From the NCBI GenBank assembly GCA_013365325.1, contig JABVXV010000150.1, forward strand, positions 62,001 to 126,000: 64,000 nucleotides of DNA. Direction: 5' to 3'. Position 1 is the stretch's first letter. Every line of letters begins with the position of its first letter. Source of the stretch: Dipetalonema caudispina. Its lineage: Eukaryota > Nematoda > Chromadorea > Rhabditida > Onchocercidae. Shown one piece after another: positions 26,662-37,089 of the stretch. A model generated the notes under the pieces. That model did not search any database, was not told the origin of the DNA, and was given only the letters and a program-made list of their open reading frames with translations. A program made the position numbers and the translations under genes.

Positions 26662-27077
26662 ATGTATAAAATTCTTCCTTCTTTCTTCTTCGCTGGAATT
26701 GGTAATTAAAATGGTTTGAAATGGCTTATTTAGTACCATTTAAGTATTTTTGATAGGACAAGAAAAAACATTATTGTTTGTGTCCATTGAAGTATACTAA
26801 TTGAGCGATTTTGAACAATTAGAAATAAAACCATAAGAAAATGGCTATTTTAAATAATATTTATGCATTGGAAATTTTTAATTTGCTTAAATAGAAAAAA
26901 TTCGATGAATTAAACAATTACTTGTTAACATTTTTATTTGTTTATTTGTTTAGTATACAGTAAACTTGAAATTAAATCATTTAATTGCAATAAAGGTGAG
27001 ATATTTAGTATTAATGCATTACCAACAAGTGCAAAATAATTTAATTATTTGTTTTAGATAACATTATTTGCAAATAG
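26662..27077 (+). CDS. Candidate small secreted peptide gene (speculative)
   Basis: Three short exons (26662-26701, 26954-26995, 27058-27077) with acceptors TTTGTTTAG and TTTGTTTTAG join in phase into about 33 codons. The start MYKILPSFFFAGI looks like a signal peptide. The mature part would hold two cysteines (SFNCNK ... IICK) before TAG. The introns are about 252 and 62 nt. The model is too short for firm support and matches no family I know. Confidence 0.2.
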
Positions 27078-27274
27078 TTAAAAATGATAACAGCCGTAAC
27101 ATTTTCTCATAACCTTTCAACTTTATTACATTTTTACAAATAAGTAATTGTATTTTAAGTTTACTAATTTTTAAGTTCGAATAAATTTGTTATGTCCAAG
27201 TATCAAGATTAATATATATATCTTTGGTCAGCTGCCACAACCACACCAATTTGATAACAACCATATCTGATCAG

Positions 27275-27425
27275 TGATGTCGCTGTAAAAATAATTGTTA
27301 GATGCTTTTCTCAATGTCACTGTACCATTGACATGAAAAATGATAGACGCTATTGTTGCAGAAAAAGTGAAGATTGCGATATACTTTTAGAATTGAAATT
27401 CAAGCAGGAAAAGCTTGCAAAATGA
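27275..27425 (+). other. Six-cysteine open frame, exon-like, unassigned
   Basis: After a CTGATCAG acceptor-like site, 50 codons are open to TGA. They contain six cysteines within 26 residues, spaced C-x3-C-x-C-x10-C-C-x5-C, followed by a charged tail. This density is unusual by chance in such AT-rich DNA. The phase does not fit the candidate exons at 26662-26995, and no donor or start is evident, so it may be an isolated relic. Confidence 0.2.
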
Positions 27426-29083
27426 ATTTTATTGAAATTATTTCCAAAACATTTTTGAAAAATTCAATATTGGCAAAAACTCATTATCAAAAACAAAATA
27501 AGAAGAAAAGAATTGATACATATCAAATAGTTCACGACAATTTGTGTAGGATCGACACTGATAATAGTTTAAGATGTGCGAGAAAAATTTTAAGTTTAAA
27601 TTATAAAATTAATCAGCCTATTATGAATATAAAATTACTTTACTTTTATCTCGTTTTTTGATCATACTTTGAAAATTTTTTTTTTTCCTTTTAATCTTTA
27701 ATCACCATGTCTTGATCATTAGTTTTCCAATTGGAACAAATGCAACTTTAGAGAACACAAAATTATAGAATCCAATTGATTGAATCAATTGGATATAGCA
27801 CATTCACTCTAATTCCTCTTCAGTTATCAATTGCCTTGATTTTAAATTTTATTTATGAGCTTGATCGTTCATGCAATTTCATATGATGACACTATTGGAA
27901 ATCATTTAATGCTATCGTTAGAGGTATTACTATTCAATTAACCTGAAGTATCTTACATTCTATCTATTTTCATACGTGAAATACGTGAACTAAATATAAC
28001 AAATTGGACTACATCTTTGATATACGTTTGGGCAAATTTGATCAAACACGCCTAATTTAATATTATATCATTTATAAAAATAAAACAGTACTGATGTATA
28101 TATTTTTGTATAAAGAAATAAAAATATCTTAACATTTCAAGTTTATGAAAATGCAAAAAATCTAAATGAAATGACAAAAAATTCATTAAATTTCCATCAA
28201 AAGAATGAAGCAGAATAAGTGAAAATAGTTGATGTACGCAAAAATCGATAACTAAATCGATCATATTTTTATCGGATTTTATAACAATTCTATTATTTTA
28301 GTCGATAATGAGAAATAATGAAGAATTTGTAAAAAAAAAAAAAAAAAAAAGAAATAATATCACTAAAAGTATTTCAATTTTTTTCTTTTTTGTGAAAAAT
28401 TTATTTAATGATTTAAAAAAAAAAAAAAATGGTAAAAAAACAATTCGTTGGATTGCATTCTGAAATCATAAATAGTTGAATTTATTGAATAAATTAACCT
28501 AAGATGAAAGAAATTGATAAAATCTCTAAGATAGTATCAGAAATTAAACCAAAAACAATTGTAATGTTAGAATCATTTCAATGATGATTTCATTTTTGTG
28601 AACGATGCTAAATCAATGCAATATGTTGTCGTAATGGCAATTTTTTTTTTTTGAACTAATATCTGTTAACTGTTATCGGAGATGGAAATTTTATGAATTC
28701 ATAAAAAAAAAAGAGATCAAAATTAACAAATAATTGACAAAACATGCAACTGAGAGTTTTTAATATCATAGCTTTTTCAACGATTTCGTACAGATATTAA
28801 TTAATATGGAAAATTCCGCAGAAATTTTAAATTTAATCTTTACAAAATTATTGCTTAAAATTCTTCAACAATTTTTATTTGTTTTTTCCAAATCATTGAG
28901 TTATGATCTTACGTAATTCTCATCACTTTAATTCAATACATAACATCTATGATAACTTGATGAAACGTGTCAACACGGAAGTCATTCAACTTATCTTCCT
29001 TCTTCAATTACGAATATTTGTCCTTCCATTCAAATTATTATTTTAAAATGATTTCAAATCAAATGAACTGAGACGTATTATAC
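27426..29083. other. Intergenic, no supported gene
   Basis: AT-rich DNA. Two CCAATTGG-centred palindromes sit at 27725-27736 and 27770-27794. A 95-codon frame at 27374-27661 overlaps the start of this stretch but has no splice or family support. Confidence 0.5.
27725..27794. repeat. Pair of palindromes sharing a CCAATTGG core motif
   Basis: TTCCAATTGGAA at 27725-27736 is a perfect 12-bp palindrome. ATCCAATTGATT, G, then AATCAATTGGAT at 27770-27794 is a perfect 12-bp inverted repeat around one base. Each sequence is plain in the text; any function is unknown. Confidence 0.85.
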
Positions 29084-29181
29084 GTGCGTGTACGTGTGTG
29101 TCTCTGTGCATGTGTGCACGTGTGTGTGTGTGTGTGTATGTGTGTATGTGTGCATGTGTGCATGTGTGTGTGTGTGTGTGT
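29084..29181. repeat. (GT)n microsatellite with interruptions
   Basis: TG repeats interspersed with CA and TA units. Open frames on both strands through this tract are Cys/Val or His/Thr repeats. Confidence 0.95.
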
Positions 29182-29545
29182 ATATAAATATATATTTATA
29201 TATCCCCCAGATATTTTGAAAGGTAAATTGAAGATCGGAAAAAAGTTTTGGTTAAAGACTGTGAGTGAAAAAGATAAGAAAGTAGCAGTGCAAAAGATGA
29301 CAGAGATTGATGAATTTACAAAAATAGCATGCAATTAGACACACTAGATTGGGAAATACTGTAAAAAAAAAAAATCAAAGTTTAATCATTGTGGAAGAGA
29401 TTAAGGGTAAAAAGATACGTTGAATGAAGAGACAACAAAGATTATAAGAAATTTTGAAGCAATGATCGAGAACATTCTAACAAGTTGTCACTTGGATAGG
29501 TTGATGGTCAACTTGCGGTAGTTTAAAGGTACGTTGATGCTGTAC

Positions 29546-29617
29546 CACGTTAACGTGAACAATAAGGTGTGTTCACGTAGTTAAAATATCACGTATTTTT
29601 AAGATTATGCTACGTTA
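29546..29617. promoter_or_regulatory. Cluster of ACGT / RCGTG motifs upstream of the calcyclin-binding protein gene
   Basis: The perfect palindrome CACGTTAACGTG (29546-29557) is followed by CACGTA at 29574 and 29590 and TACGTT at 29611. This gives four RCGTG cores (two of them TACGTG on the minus strand) in about 50 bp of AT-rich DNA, about 330-380 bp before the start codon. RCGTG is the hypoxia-response core, and ACGT is also a bZIP/bHLH core. The regulatory role is inferred. Confidence 0.35.
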
Positions 29618-29926
29618 AATGATACTTTTTTGGTAATTTGTAAAAATATAATCATATTTGAAGTCTAATTCAGTTTTTTTTTTTGTTATGAATGCTATCA
29701 GTTTTGAGATTGGCAAATTGTTTATTGATCGGTCACTTTGTTTATTTTATTATTTACATTGCTTTGTTTACTGTTTATTTGTGAGGTTATTTTTTGGTAT
29801 GACTGTCTGTTAGCTTTATATGTGTGAGACGAGCTATTTCCATCTTCTTACTAATGCTATGTGTCTTATTACAGTTGTTAATTTTGGACTTTGGAACTTT
29901 GTTGAATTTTTGCAAAAGTAGCAGAG

Positions 29927-31967
29927 ATGGAAGAACGTAGTGAACTACGGCATGACTTGCATGAGTTGCGAAATTTGCGTTCCATTTCATCACGCCAGTT
30001 AATAAAGAATATGCTGGATGAAAAGATCACCGAAATTGAAAGCAAGGTAGTAATCTTTGTTTCTCTTCTTAAGTTTATCTAGTAGAGGATGACTACTAAT
30101 TATATGTGGTAATAATGTTGGCTAATTTGTTAAGGTCGATGAAAGCCCTTTTCTTTGCAAACAAACAAGACAGCTAAAACAACGGTTCCTAATTATGTAG
30201 TTTTCATTTGCTTGCAATTAAGCAAAACTTACTTTCAAGTAGTTATCGGTAAGTGATTATTATCTTTTTTAAGATAAAAGCGTTGGAAGCAACGAATAAT
30301 GTTGATGGTTGTGGTGATATACCAGTCGTAAAACAGTCGAGGACAGAAGCTGTATCCTCGAATGCTGTACCGTTAGCAACAGTGAAAATCACTAATTACG
30401 GTAACTAAATACGTAATGATGAGTTATGTAATCTGAGTTATCTAATCTTTGTAATCTTTGATATTAAAACTTCTCCTGAAATTTCACTTACCGTGGTTAC
30501 ACTTCAGGGTGCTAGAAATTATCTTTTTCCGTATCTTTAGCTCACAAGTTACTTTTTCACAACTTCAGTGCCACAGTTTTCAAGTTAGAATCGCTATTAT
30601 CACAGTGGTAAAATTCGGTATTTACCCAGATTTCGAATAGATAGAATTCAGTTTCATTCATATATAACAAAGAATGGCTTTTCCAGTTCAGAGCTTCGTC
30701 ATTTGATATAGCTGCATAGGGAAAGATTTTCTTAATTGTTGTTATTATTTCAGCCTGGGATCAGAGTGACAAATATGTGAAACTTTATCTTACCATTCCA
30801 GACATACATACTGTGCCACAAGAACAGATTACAGTTAGCTTTACGGAAAGGTAAAGGTTGGATGGATTGGAATTTCAAACTTTAGTTAGGCACTGTTGGG
30901 ACGAAAAAAAATTTCTGTACTATGTTGAATAACGACATGAATTTTTATATACATTCTCACAGAATATCAGATCATTAGTGTTGTCCAGCATTTTTGTTTC
31001 TTGGTTGCAGTGAAGTGGATGTTAATGCTCGTGACGTATCATCAAAAAATTATTCTTTGATAATAAAGGGTTTACTCAAAGCAATCAACCCATCCAGCTC
31101 TTCTTTTAAGGTAACATTAATCACTTTCAATTTCTTATTATTAGTTCTTCAAGAACGTCATATTTTTTGAATTTTATTTAAAATTATTTTTCTTTGATTT
31201 CAAAGTTGAGTTCTCTTGCTCATCTATATAAGCTTCAGTAGATAATGGCGGTATTTGTGCTATCAGAATGTCCTTCATAATGTTCAGCGGGCTGTAGATA
31301 ATATGCCTCTTATTTTTGGCTTTTGTTTTTTCACATTCTATTGCTTTGGACTGTTCGTATTTTATTTTTGCAGCGCCCCTTGTACAGTTCCACTGTTCTT
31401 ATTTTATATATCCTACCTTCATTTTTCTCTGCAATCACGAAAAAAACTTCTTGATGTTGCAGAATATACACTACACCATTACATTTAGTTCCTCATGCTA
31501 CATTACCGCTGTTGATAAAACTTTGATTGGTCGGTGAGTTATTTTGATTCCAATCGAATAACTTGCTTAAATTTTGCTTGCAGCAAAAAACTAACCTCCT
31601 ATTGATTATGATGGAAAAGAAGGAAGAGGGGAATTGGAAGTATTTAACGAAAGCAGAAATGCAGAGCAAAGAAAAGAGGTCGGAATTTTATGTCCGTTAT
31701 CTGAAAACATTTCAGTTAATTCACAGTTGTCTAAAACATTTCAATTCATAGTTCTCGGGCCGTCTCTTTTCAGAAAATAGCCCTTCTATATAATTCTTAT
31801 TGTTTAGCACACCCAAATTTGACCAGAAGGCAGATCCACAAGAATCACTAATGAGCCTGATAAAGCAATTGTACGATGATGGAGACGATGACATGAAAAG
31901 GACAATTTGTAAAGCGTGGCATGAAAGTCAGACAAAAAAAAGCGTTGATCCTGATGAATCAATGTAA
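29927..31967 (+). CDS. cacybp: Calcyclin-binding protein / Siah-interacting protein (CS and SGS domains)
   Basis: Six exons in consistent phase: 29927-30046, 30274-30400, 30754-30850, 31011-31110, 31584-31678 and 31808-31967, giving 232 aa (human about 228). Residues 1-45 are a charged helical hairpin like the family's dimerisation domain. Residues about 77-165 form a CS domain (KITNYAWDQSDKYVKLYLTI, then VNARDVSSKNYSLIIKGLLKAI and GNWKYLTKAE). The C-terminus is the SGS domain, with the near-invariant LYDDGDDDMKRTICKAW. Family members bridge Siah-type ubiquitin ligases, Skp1 and S100-type calcium proteins in beta-catenin turnover and are cytosolic or nuclear. A tempting open exon at about 31462-31532 is skipped: only the junction 31110/31584 keeps the conserved frame. 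The start ATG follows an AG-rich acceptor, suiting trans-splicing. Six ACGT cores lie upstream. Confidence 0.92.
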
Positions 31968-32505
31968 TTCGGACTTATTCATAACACAATTTGTTATCTG
32001 AAATGATTTTTAATGCTGCGGAGTATTTCTCGATGTACTGATTCCACACACATTTTCACACTTATGTATTTCCTGCCTCCTTCCACCAAGCTCATCTATG
32101 GATATCCTTTTGAGATATGGGATTAATTGAGTTCGATTTTTAAAGCTATCAGTAATTACTCGGCATTTCGTGTTTCGTGCGTCTTTTATGTTCTGTTCCA
32201 GTTAGTTATTAACATTTGCTTTTCATTGTTTGATAAGGACTGTTATCATAACTGCACATTAAATATTTGTTTTTATGGTGCTTTTAAACTTACACTGTGA
32301 AATACTTTATTGAAGCATGAGCAGTGAGTGTAATAAACATAATAAACATTGTTGAAAACATTAGCAAGAAAGCTGGTGACAACAAGAATCTTAATTTGAA
32401 CGAGGTATTATGTAGCTAATAAATATCAGGTCTTTTTATACTGTATAATATTATTTACACAGACAATGATACAACGGATGGAAGTGGAACTTTATTTTCA
32501 AATTT
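31968..32505. other. Convergent 3' intergenic region
   Basis: This separates the 3' ends of the calcyclin-binding protein gene (+) and IBA57 (-). AATAAA-type motifs occur at about 32332-32346. No gene is seen. Confidence 0.6.
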
Positions 32506-34337
32506 TCACAATGATTGAGATGAAACACTTACAGGGTCAGCCGGCCACCATGAAGGTAGAAAGATTTCGATATCCGCATTCTTCAATTGAAAATGTGTTG
32601 GTGAAGTATCCCGTGAAATAGATACTAAGGCTAAACCTTTCCTTCCGGTGCATGCAACCACCTTTCCTGCACGCCGTCCTTCGTTGCTAACCAGTGGTCC
32701 AGTAACCATACCTGAAAAGGATTTGGAAAATAGCTTGGAGATATCAATGAAAAAACATGAAGCAAAAAGCAAGAAGGGCGAGATTGGTTTCGCAGTTAGC
32801 TGGCAAATATTAATATTGTTAATATAACAGAAAAATATTATGGAATTTTATTTGTCCTGATTGATAAAATCTATAAACGGTTGATGTAATGAAAATATGA
32901 CTAAAAGTAGAAATCGACTGCTTACCTCTACAAGTGAAAGGCAAAAGCCGCTTCCGTATTTCTGGTGCGTTTAACGCACGAGCTGTCAATTCCTGCCCTA
33001 AGTAACATCCTTTGTTAGCACTAAAATATAATAAATTATCAGTACTGCACAAAATTTTGACATTGATACTCTTATTAGAAAACCACAAAACAAAATGATA
33101 TCAATCTTATTAGATCCAGAAGATATAGCAAGAACAGAGTGAATTTTGAAAAAAGATTATAAAAATGAATAAAGAATTAAGCTAAAATGATGCTTGATAC
33201 TCCGAACTATCTACATAGTGTATAGTACTCACAACTTTTAATGAAAGGCTGCTGAATGATGGATATGTTGAAAAGAATAAAAATTACAGTATTTACAAAC
33301 CTTACACCGTTCATGATATCAGCATTCATGAATAGTGGAAGCTCACCAGCTAATTCACTCGGTCCTTCCGGTATTCCAAAATCAAAACGCCTTTCTCGGT
33401 ATGCATTCTCATCCGCTGTTTGATCATCTGGAAGCTAAAAATTAGTAAGCATCAGCAAATGATTTTTCTACTAGCAAATGTATGGTAAATGTTCGTAATT
33501 CCCTTCCCAAACAAAAAATAAAAATATCATATTAAATTTGCAGAGAAATATAAAAAATTTATACAGTGTTATTACCTGGCAGAATTCTGCTAAGAATACG
33601 TTTACCGAAGGATGCCACTCGCGGATCCTGAATGCCAGGAATATCATTCGTTATGCTATCAGCATGATAAACATAGCTCTCTGTTTCTTCTTCAATCGTC
33701 ACATCTTTGTGTACTTTAAACATTTCTAATAATTTCCGTAATTTCGACTGGTTATTTCGATCACTTTCAATCAAAACTTCATCTGCTTGCCGATACAAAA
33801 TCAAATCTTCCACAATACGGCCACGATTATTAAGTAGCAAAGCGTACTGTGCTCGACCATCTGCTAAACGTCTAAATTATCACTTCCATTAATTCAATTT
33901 ACTTCACACTTGTAAAGGTCTGTCAAAAGCTTAAGTCTTCTGCTTAATCCTCCGTAACACATCGATTTGTGGAACGGCCCTTAGCATGTCAAACTCTTTT
34001 CTACCATTCCTCACTAAACAACCTATTGATACCACTGACTCAAGTAGAAATGTTGCACAAAGAAAACATTATTTAATAACTCTGTGATTGTTAATCACGT
34101 AACTTACAAAGGCAATATGTTGCCATGCACATAACAATTTTTGCAAGCAATCAAACACTGATTCATTATTTGCATAAATAGGTAATGACTACATGAATTA
34201 CATGCTCATAATAAAATCTAATTTAAAAAAAAAAGTTCACTTGACCTGATATCATTCGTGATGAGAGCTTGTAAGAATTGAAATACTTCTTTTCCTCTTG
34301 CTCGAAGTAATCCTCGATGTCGTAGATTATATATCAT
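32506..34337 (-). CDS. iba57: IBA57-like mitochondrial iron-sulfur cluster assembly factor
   Basis: Five exons in consistent phase: 34337-34246, 33871-33576, 33427-33301, 33020-32926 and 32711-32506, giving 271 aa. The protein belongs to the folate-binding GcvT/YgfZ family. It has LLNNRGRIVEDLILYR near residue 45-60, and the family's signature K-G-C-Y-x-G-Q-E as NKGCYLGQELTAR at about 177-190. This Cys motif is essential in YgfZ/IBA57 proteins. The C-terminus ends LPSWWPADP, as the family does. IBA57 works with ISCA1/ISCA2 in the mitochondrial matrix to make 4Fe-4S clusters for aconitase, lipoyl synthase and respiratory complexes. The start chosen is the first Met (MIYNLRHRGLL). The frame is open nine codons further upstream to a TTTTTCAAG acceptor, so an upstream exon with the mitochondrial presequence may be missing from this model. 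Confidence 0.88.
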
Positions 34338-35644
34338 CTCACACTTTTGAACTTGAAATCTTGAAAAACGAAATAATTACATCAACATTTGAACAAATAC
34401 GAAAAAAACCCTAGAACATATCCTCATTGAATACAAAAAAAAAAAAAAAAAGAATCTCGAGACGATATTTTTCATAATGGGCTACTAGTATTATATAGAA
34501 ATATTATTTTTGGTCTCTTAGAGAATGTATGAATTTTGCAGGTCGTTAAGAATTAAGGTGAGTGGGCTAATTGGGAGGTAGTGTTGGATTTGATGAGACT
34601 GTAGGGATTGCTGAGATTTACAAAATAGTATGGTTACAGATTTGAGGAGTAATTGGAAGTGAGATAGTGAGGTTAGGTATTGAGAAAATGACGAGAGATA
34701 CATGGGTAGTGTTTATAACAGAGGGTGAGAATAAGTTGCACTTATGATTTCTTTCAATAGTACTCGGTTTTTTTTTTTTTTTTTTGTTTGTTTTGAAAGA
34801 AATTTCGGATCTTTTCGCAGGATTTATTGATTTCTCATTTCCGGAATATTTATATCGATTTTCTGAATTCATTAGACCTACGTGCAATAATACTTTCTAT
34901 TTAAATTTTTGTATTGGAATTTATTCGGAGTGCAAGATTTAGTTAAGTTCTATTATTGAATTTATTGATAAATGGAAGATAAAATGTATCCAAATTAGAG
35001 AACGAGGAAATAAGCAACAAGTTGAATTTTAAAACAGCAATAAATTAACAGTCACTGCAGCAAACGTAGATAGTACATGAGATGAAAAACAGTAGTGTGG
35101 CTTTATGACTAGTGAAATCTTTTGAAGTAAATAAATTGGAAGTGGGAAACTAAATTAGAAATAGGAATAATTACCAAAAAGTCTTTGATGCTAAGATGAG
35201 CAAATAAAACGGGAAAGATTAGCCTTAGATAACTCCGAATTCTTTGTCATACTACCATTGAGGTAGTTATATATGTGATAGTGAGTATTTACAAGAGTAA
35301 TTTAAATTTTCAGTTTTTTTCAAAAAATAAGGATAATTTAAGTACAAGAATGATTCAAATTTTTAATTAAGAAATTTGCATTTTCACGCCTTGCATGAAT
35401 TCTATGGTGCATGCAATGTCGGTACTGCTAGGTTGTTGATTTTTTTATTCAAGTTGAGAGAGTTATTTAAATAATTCAATTACGTAATAAGGTATTTCAA
35501 TTGTAACCGTACACTGACAGAAGTGAACTTATAATAGGAATTAATTTGAATGGGAATAAACAAAATAAATAAATGAATAAATAGGGCAAATAAGGCAAAT
35601 AAATAAATGAATAAATAAATAGAGGGTAAAACAGTTGTGAAGAG
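34338..35644. other. Intergenic, with a G-rich, C-poor block
   Basis: No supported gene. The block 34561-34740 is strongly strand-skewed (about 61 G to 9 C on the plus strand by hand count). A possible first exon of IBA57 could lie here but was not found. Confidence 0.5.
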
Positions 35645-37089
35645 TTAAATAATGGAGTTGAATCTGAGGAAATTACAGGAAATGATAGGAGATTTGAGCG
35701 GACTTTTGAAGGGATTCCAACCATCTTGTGATGAAGGAGCTGTTGGTGATGTTGTTGTAGTGGGTGTTATCATCGTATCATTCTTGTAATTGCTCTCTAT
35801 AATATATTCATACTGTATATAATTGGTAAAAATAAATTTAAGCTCAGAAAGTATTTACTGAAAAACACTTTGAGAAAGTAATCCTTATAATATCAATAAA
35901 ATTAACCAAAAATGTACCATAATATCTTTTTCTTATTTACTTCATTTTTTCAGATTGTTCAACAAACTTTAGACAAAACATGAATTGTTATCTAACAATT
36001 ATTCTAAATGCTTACTTTCGGAAACTCTGATAGCATAACGATGCAACTGTTGAGCACATTTTTTTTCATATCCAATTTGACGTGGAGCATAACGTGGACC
36101 AGACGATTCAAACGATTTACTGCTAGGACAAATCATTTATTATTGGACATATATTATTTTAATTGGAAAAAAGGAATTGAAAATTATTCTCGTACATTAA
36201 ACTAAAATAATAACCCATGAAGAGTAAAAAAGTAAAAATAAGAGTGAAGGAAGTATTTACAGAAGTAATTGGACTATTTGCTTCGAATTCTCGAATCTAC
36301 AAGAATTCTGAAAGTAGACTTACATAAAGTATAATTAAAAATAAAAATCATTTTAAGCATGTAGAAAAGATAGATTGTCTAAAAGAAATACCTCGAACAA
36401 TGAATGATGTCAAACCCGAGTTGATAACGATTGTAATTGGACATTACTTGTGTCACTGAATTAAACTCTTTGAAAACTACAACCGCATATTGAGGAGTAC
36501 CATCGGTATTTTCATGTAGGGTAACTTTTTCTACTGGACCTGCCTAAAGAAAACATTATAAGATTACTTAATCAAAAGTTAATCAAAAGTTAGAAAGTTT
36601 GTTCTATTGCTGAATATGAGTAAACATTTTTAGCTTCTGCTATAAAACCTCATTCACGTACCTCACATCAAACGTAAACATGCATGCAAAATGATAATTT
36701 CGGCAATGTTGACGAGGAACTAGGCGACTCCGATACTGTCATATGCATGAGCATATCATTAGCGATGAAATTATTTGAAATTTGAGAAATTCCCCCCCCC
36801 CCTCCCCAAAAAAAAACAGAATTTTAAAGTTTAAGATTTAAGAAATTGCTGGTTTAAATTTAAATTTTGAAAAGTTAGAAAATATTAACTCTATTCAAAA
36901 TTTAAATGAAGTGAAGTAAAATAAAATATGATTAATGTGCTTCTTATCATGTTGCAGTTAAATTAAGAAATGCAAAGGAATGAAATTTACCTGACAAAAT
37001 ATTTCATAAATATGATCAACGGTGGTATAATGATTAATATTGGATAAATAAAGAGTTCGTTTACCGCGATTCAATTGATTTTGTTCCAT
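35645..37089 (-). CDS. rbm-7: RBM7-like RNA-binding protein (single RRM)
   Basis: Four exons in consistent phase: 37089-36991, 36543-36392, 36122-36016 and 35796-35645, giving 169 aa. One RRM occupies residues about 9-85, with RNP2 as RTLYLSNI and a degenerate RNP1 in QYAVVVFKEF. The order and spacing (EIFCQAGPVEKVTL between them) resemble RBM7/RBM11, where the second part reads AGPV-x-KV. The C-terminal half is Thr/Ser/Pro-rich and ends with CNFLRFNSII. In other animals RBM7 is the RNA-binding subunit of the nuclear exosome targeting (NEXT) complex with MTR4 and ZCCHC8; that role is inferred here. The last junction fits only with the ATTATAG acceptor at 35797/35798. A C-rich tract lies in intron 1 and a GC box upstream. 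Other small single-RRM proteins cannot be fully excluded. Confidence 0.75.
36792..36807 (-). repeat. Long G-run (C11-T-C4 on the plus strand), possible G-quadruplex
   Basis: On the minus (coding) strand of rbm-7 intron 1 there are four G, one A, then eleven G. Such a run can form four stacked G tracts. It is exceptional in this AT-rich window. Confidence 0.7.

Noticed and set aside
29059..29338. Overlapping open frames on both strands (His/Thr and Cys/Val rich)
   Set aside because: Both come from the GT repeat at 29084-29181; two open strands is typical of simple repeats.
31462..31532. Open exon-like segment with acceptor and donor inside the CACYBP gene
   Set aside because: Including it breaks the frame of the conserved EGNWKYLTKAE region; skipping it restores the family alignment.
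34518..34887. Two overlapping Ser/Leu- or Lys-rich minus-strand frames
   Set aside because: They arise from the strand-skewed G-rich block and show no domain or splice continuity with IBA57.
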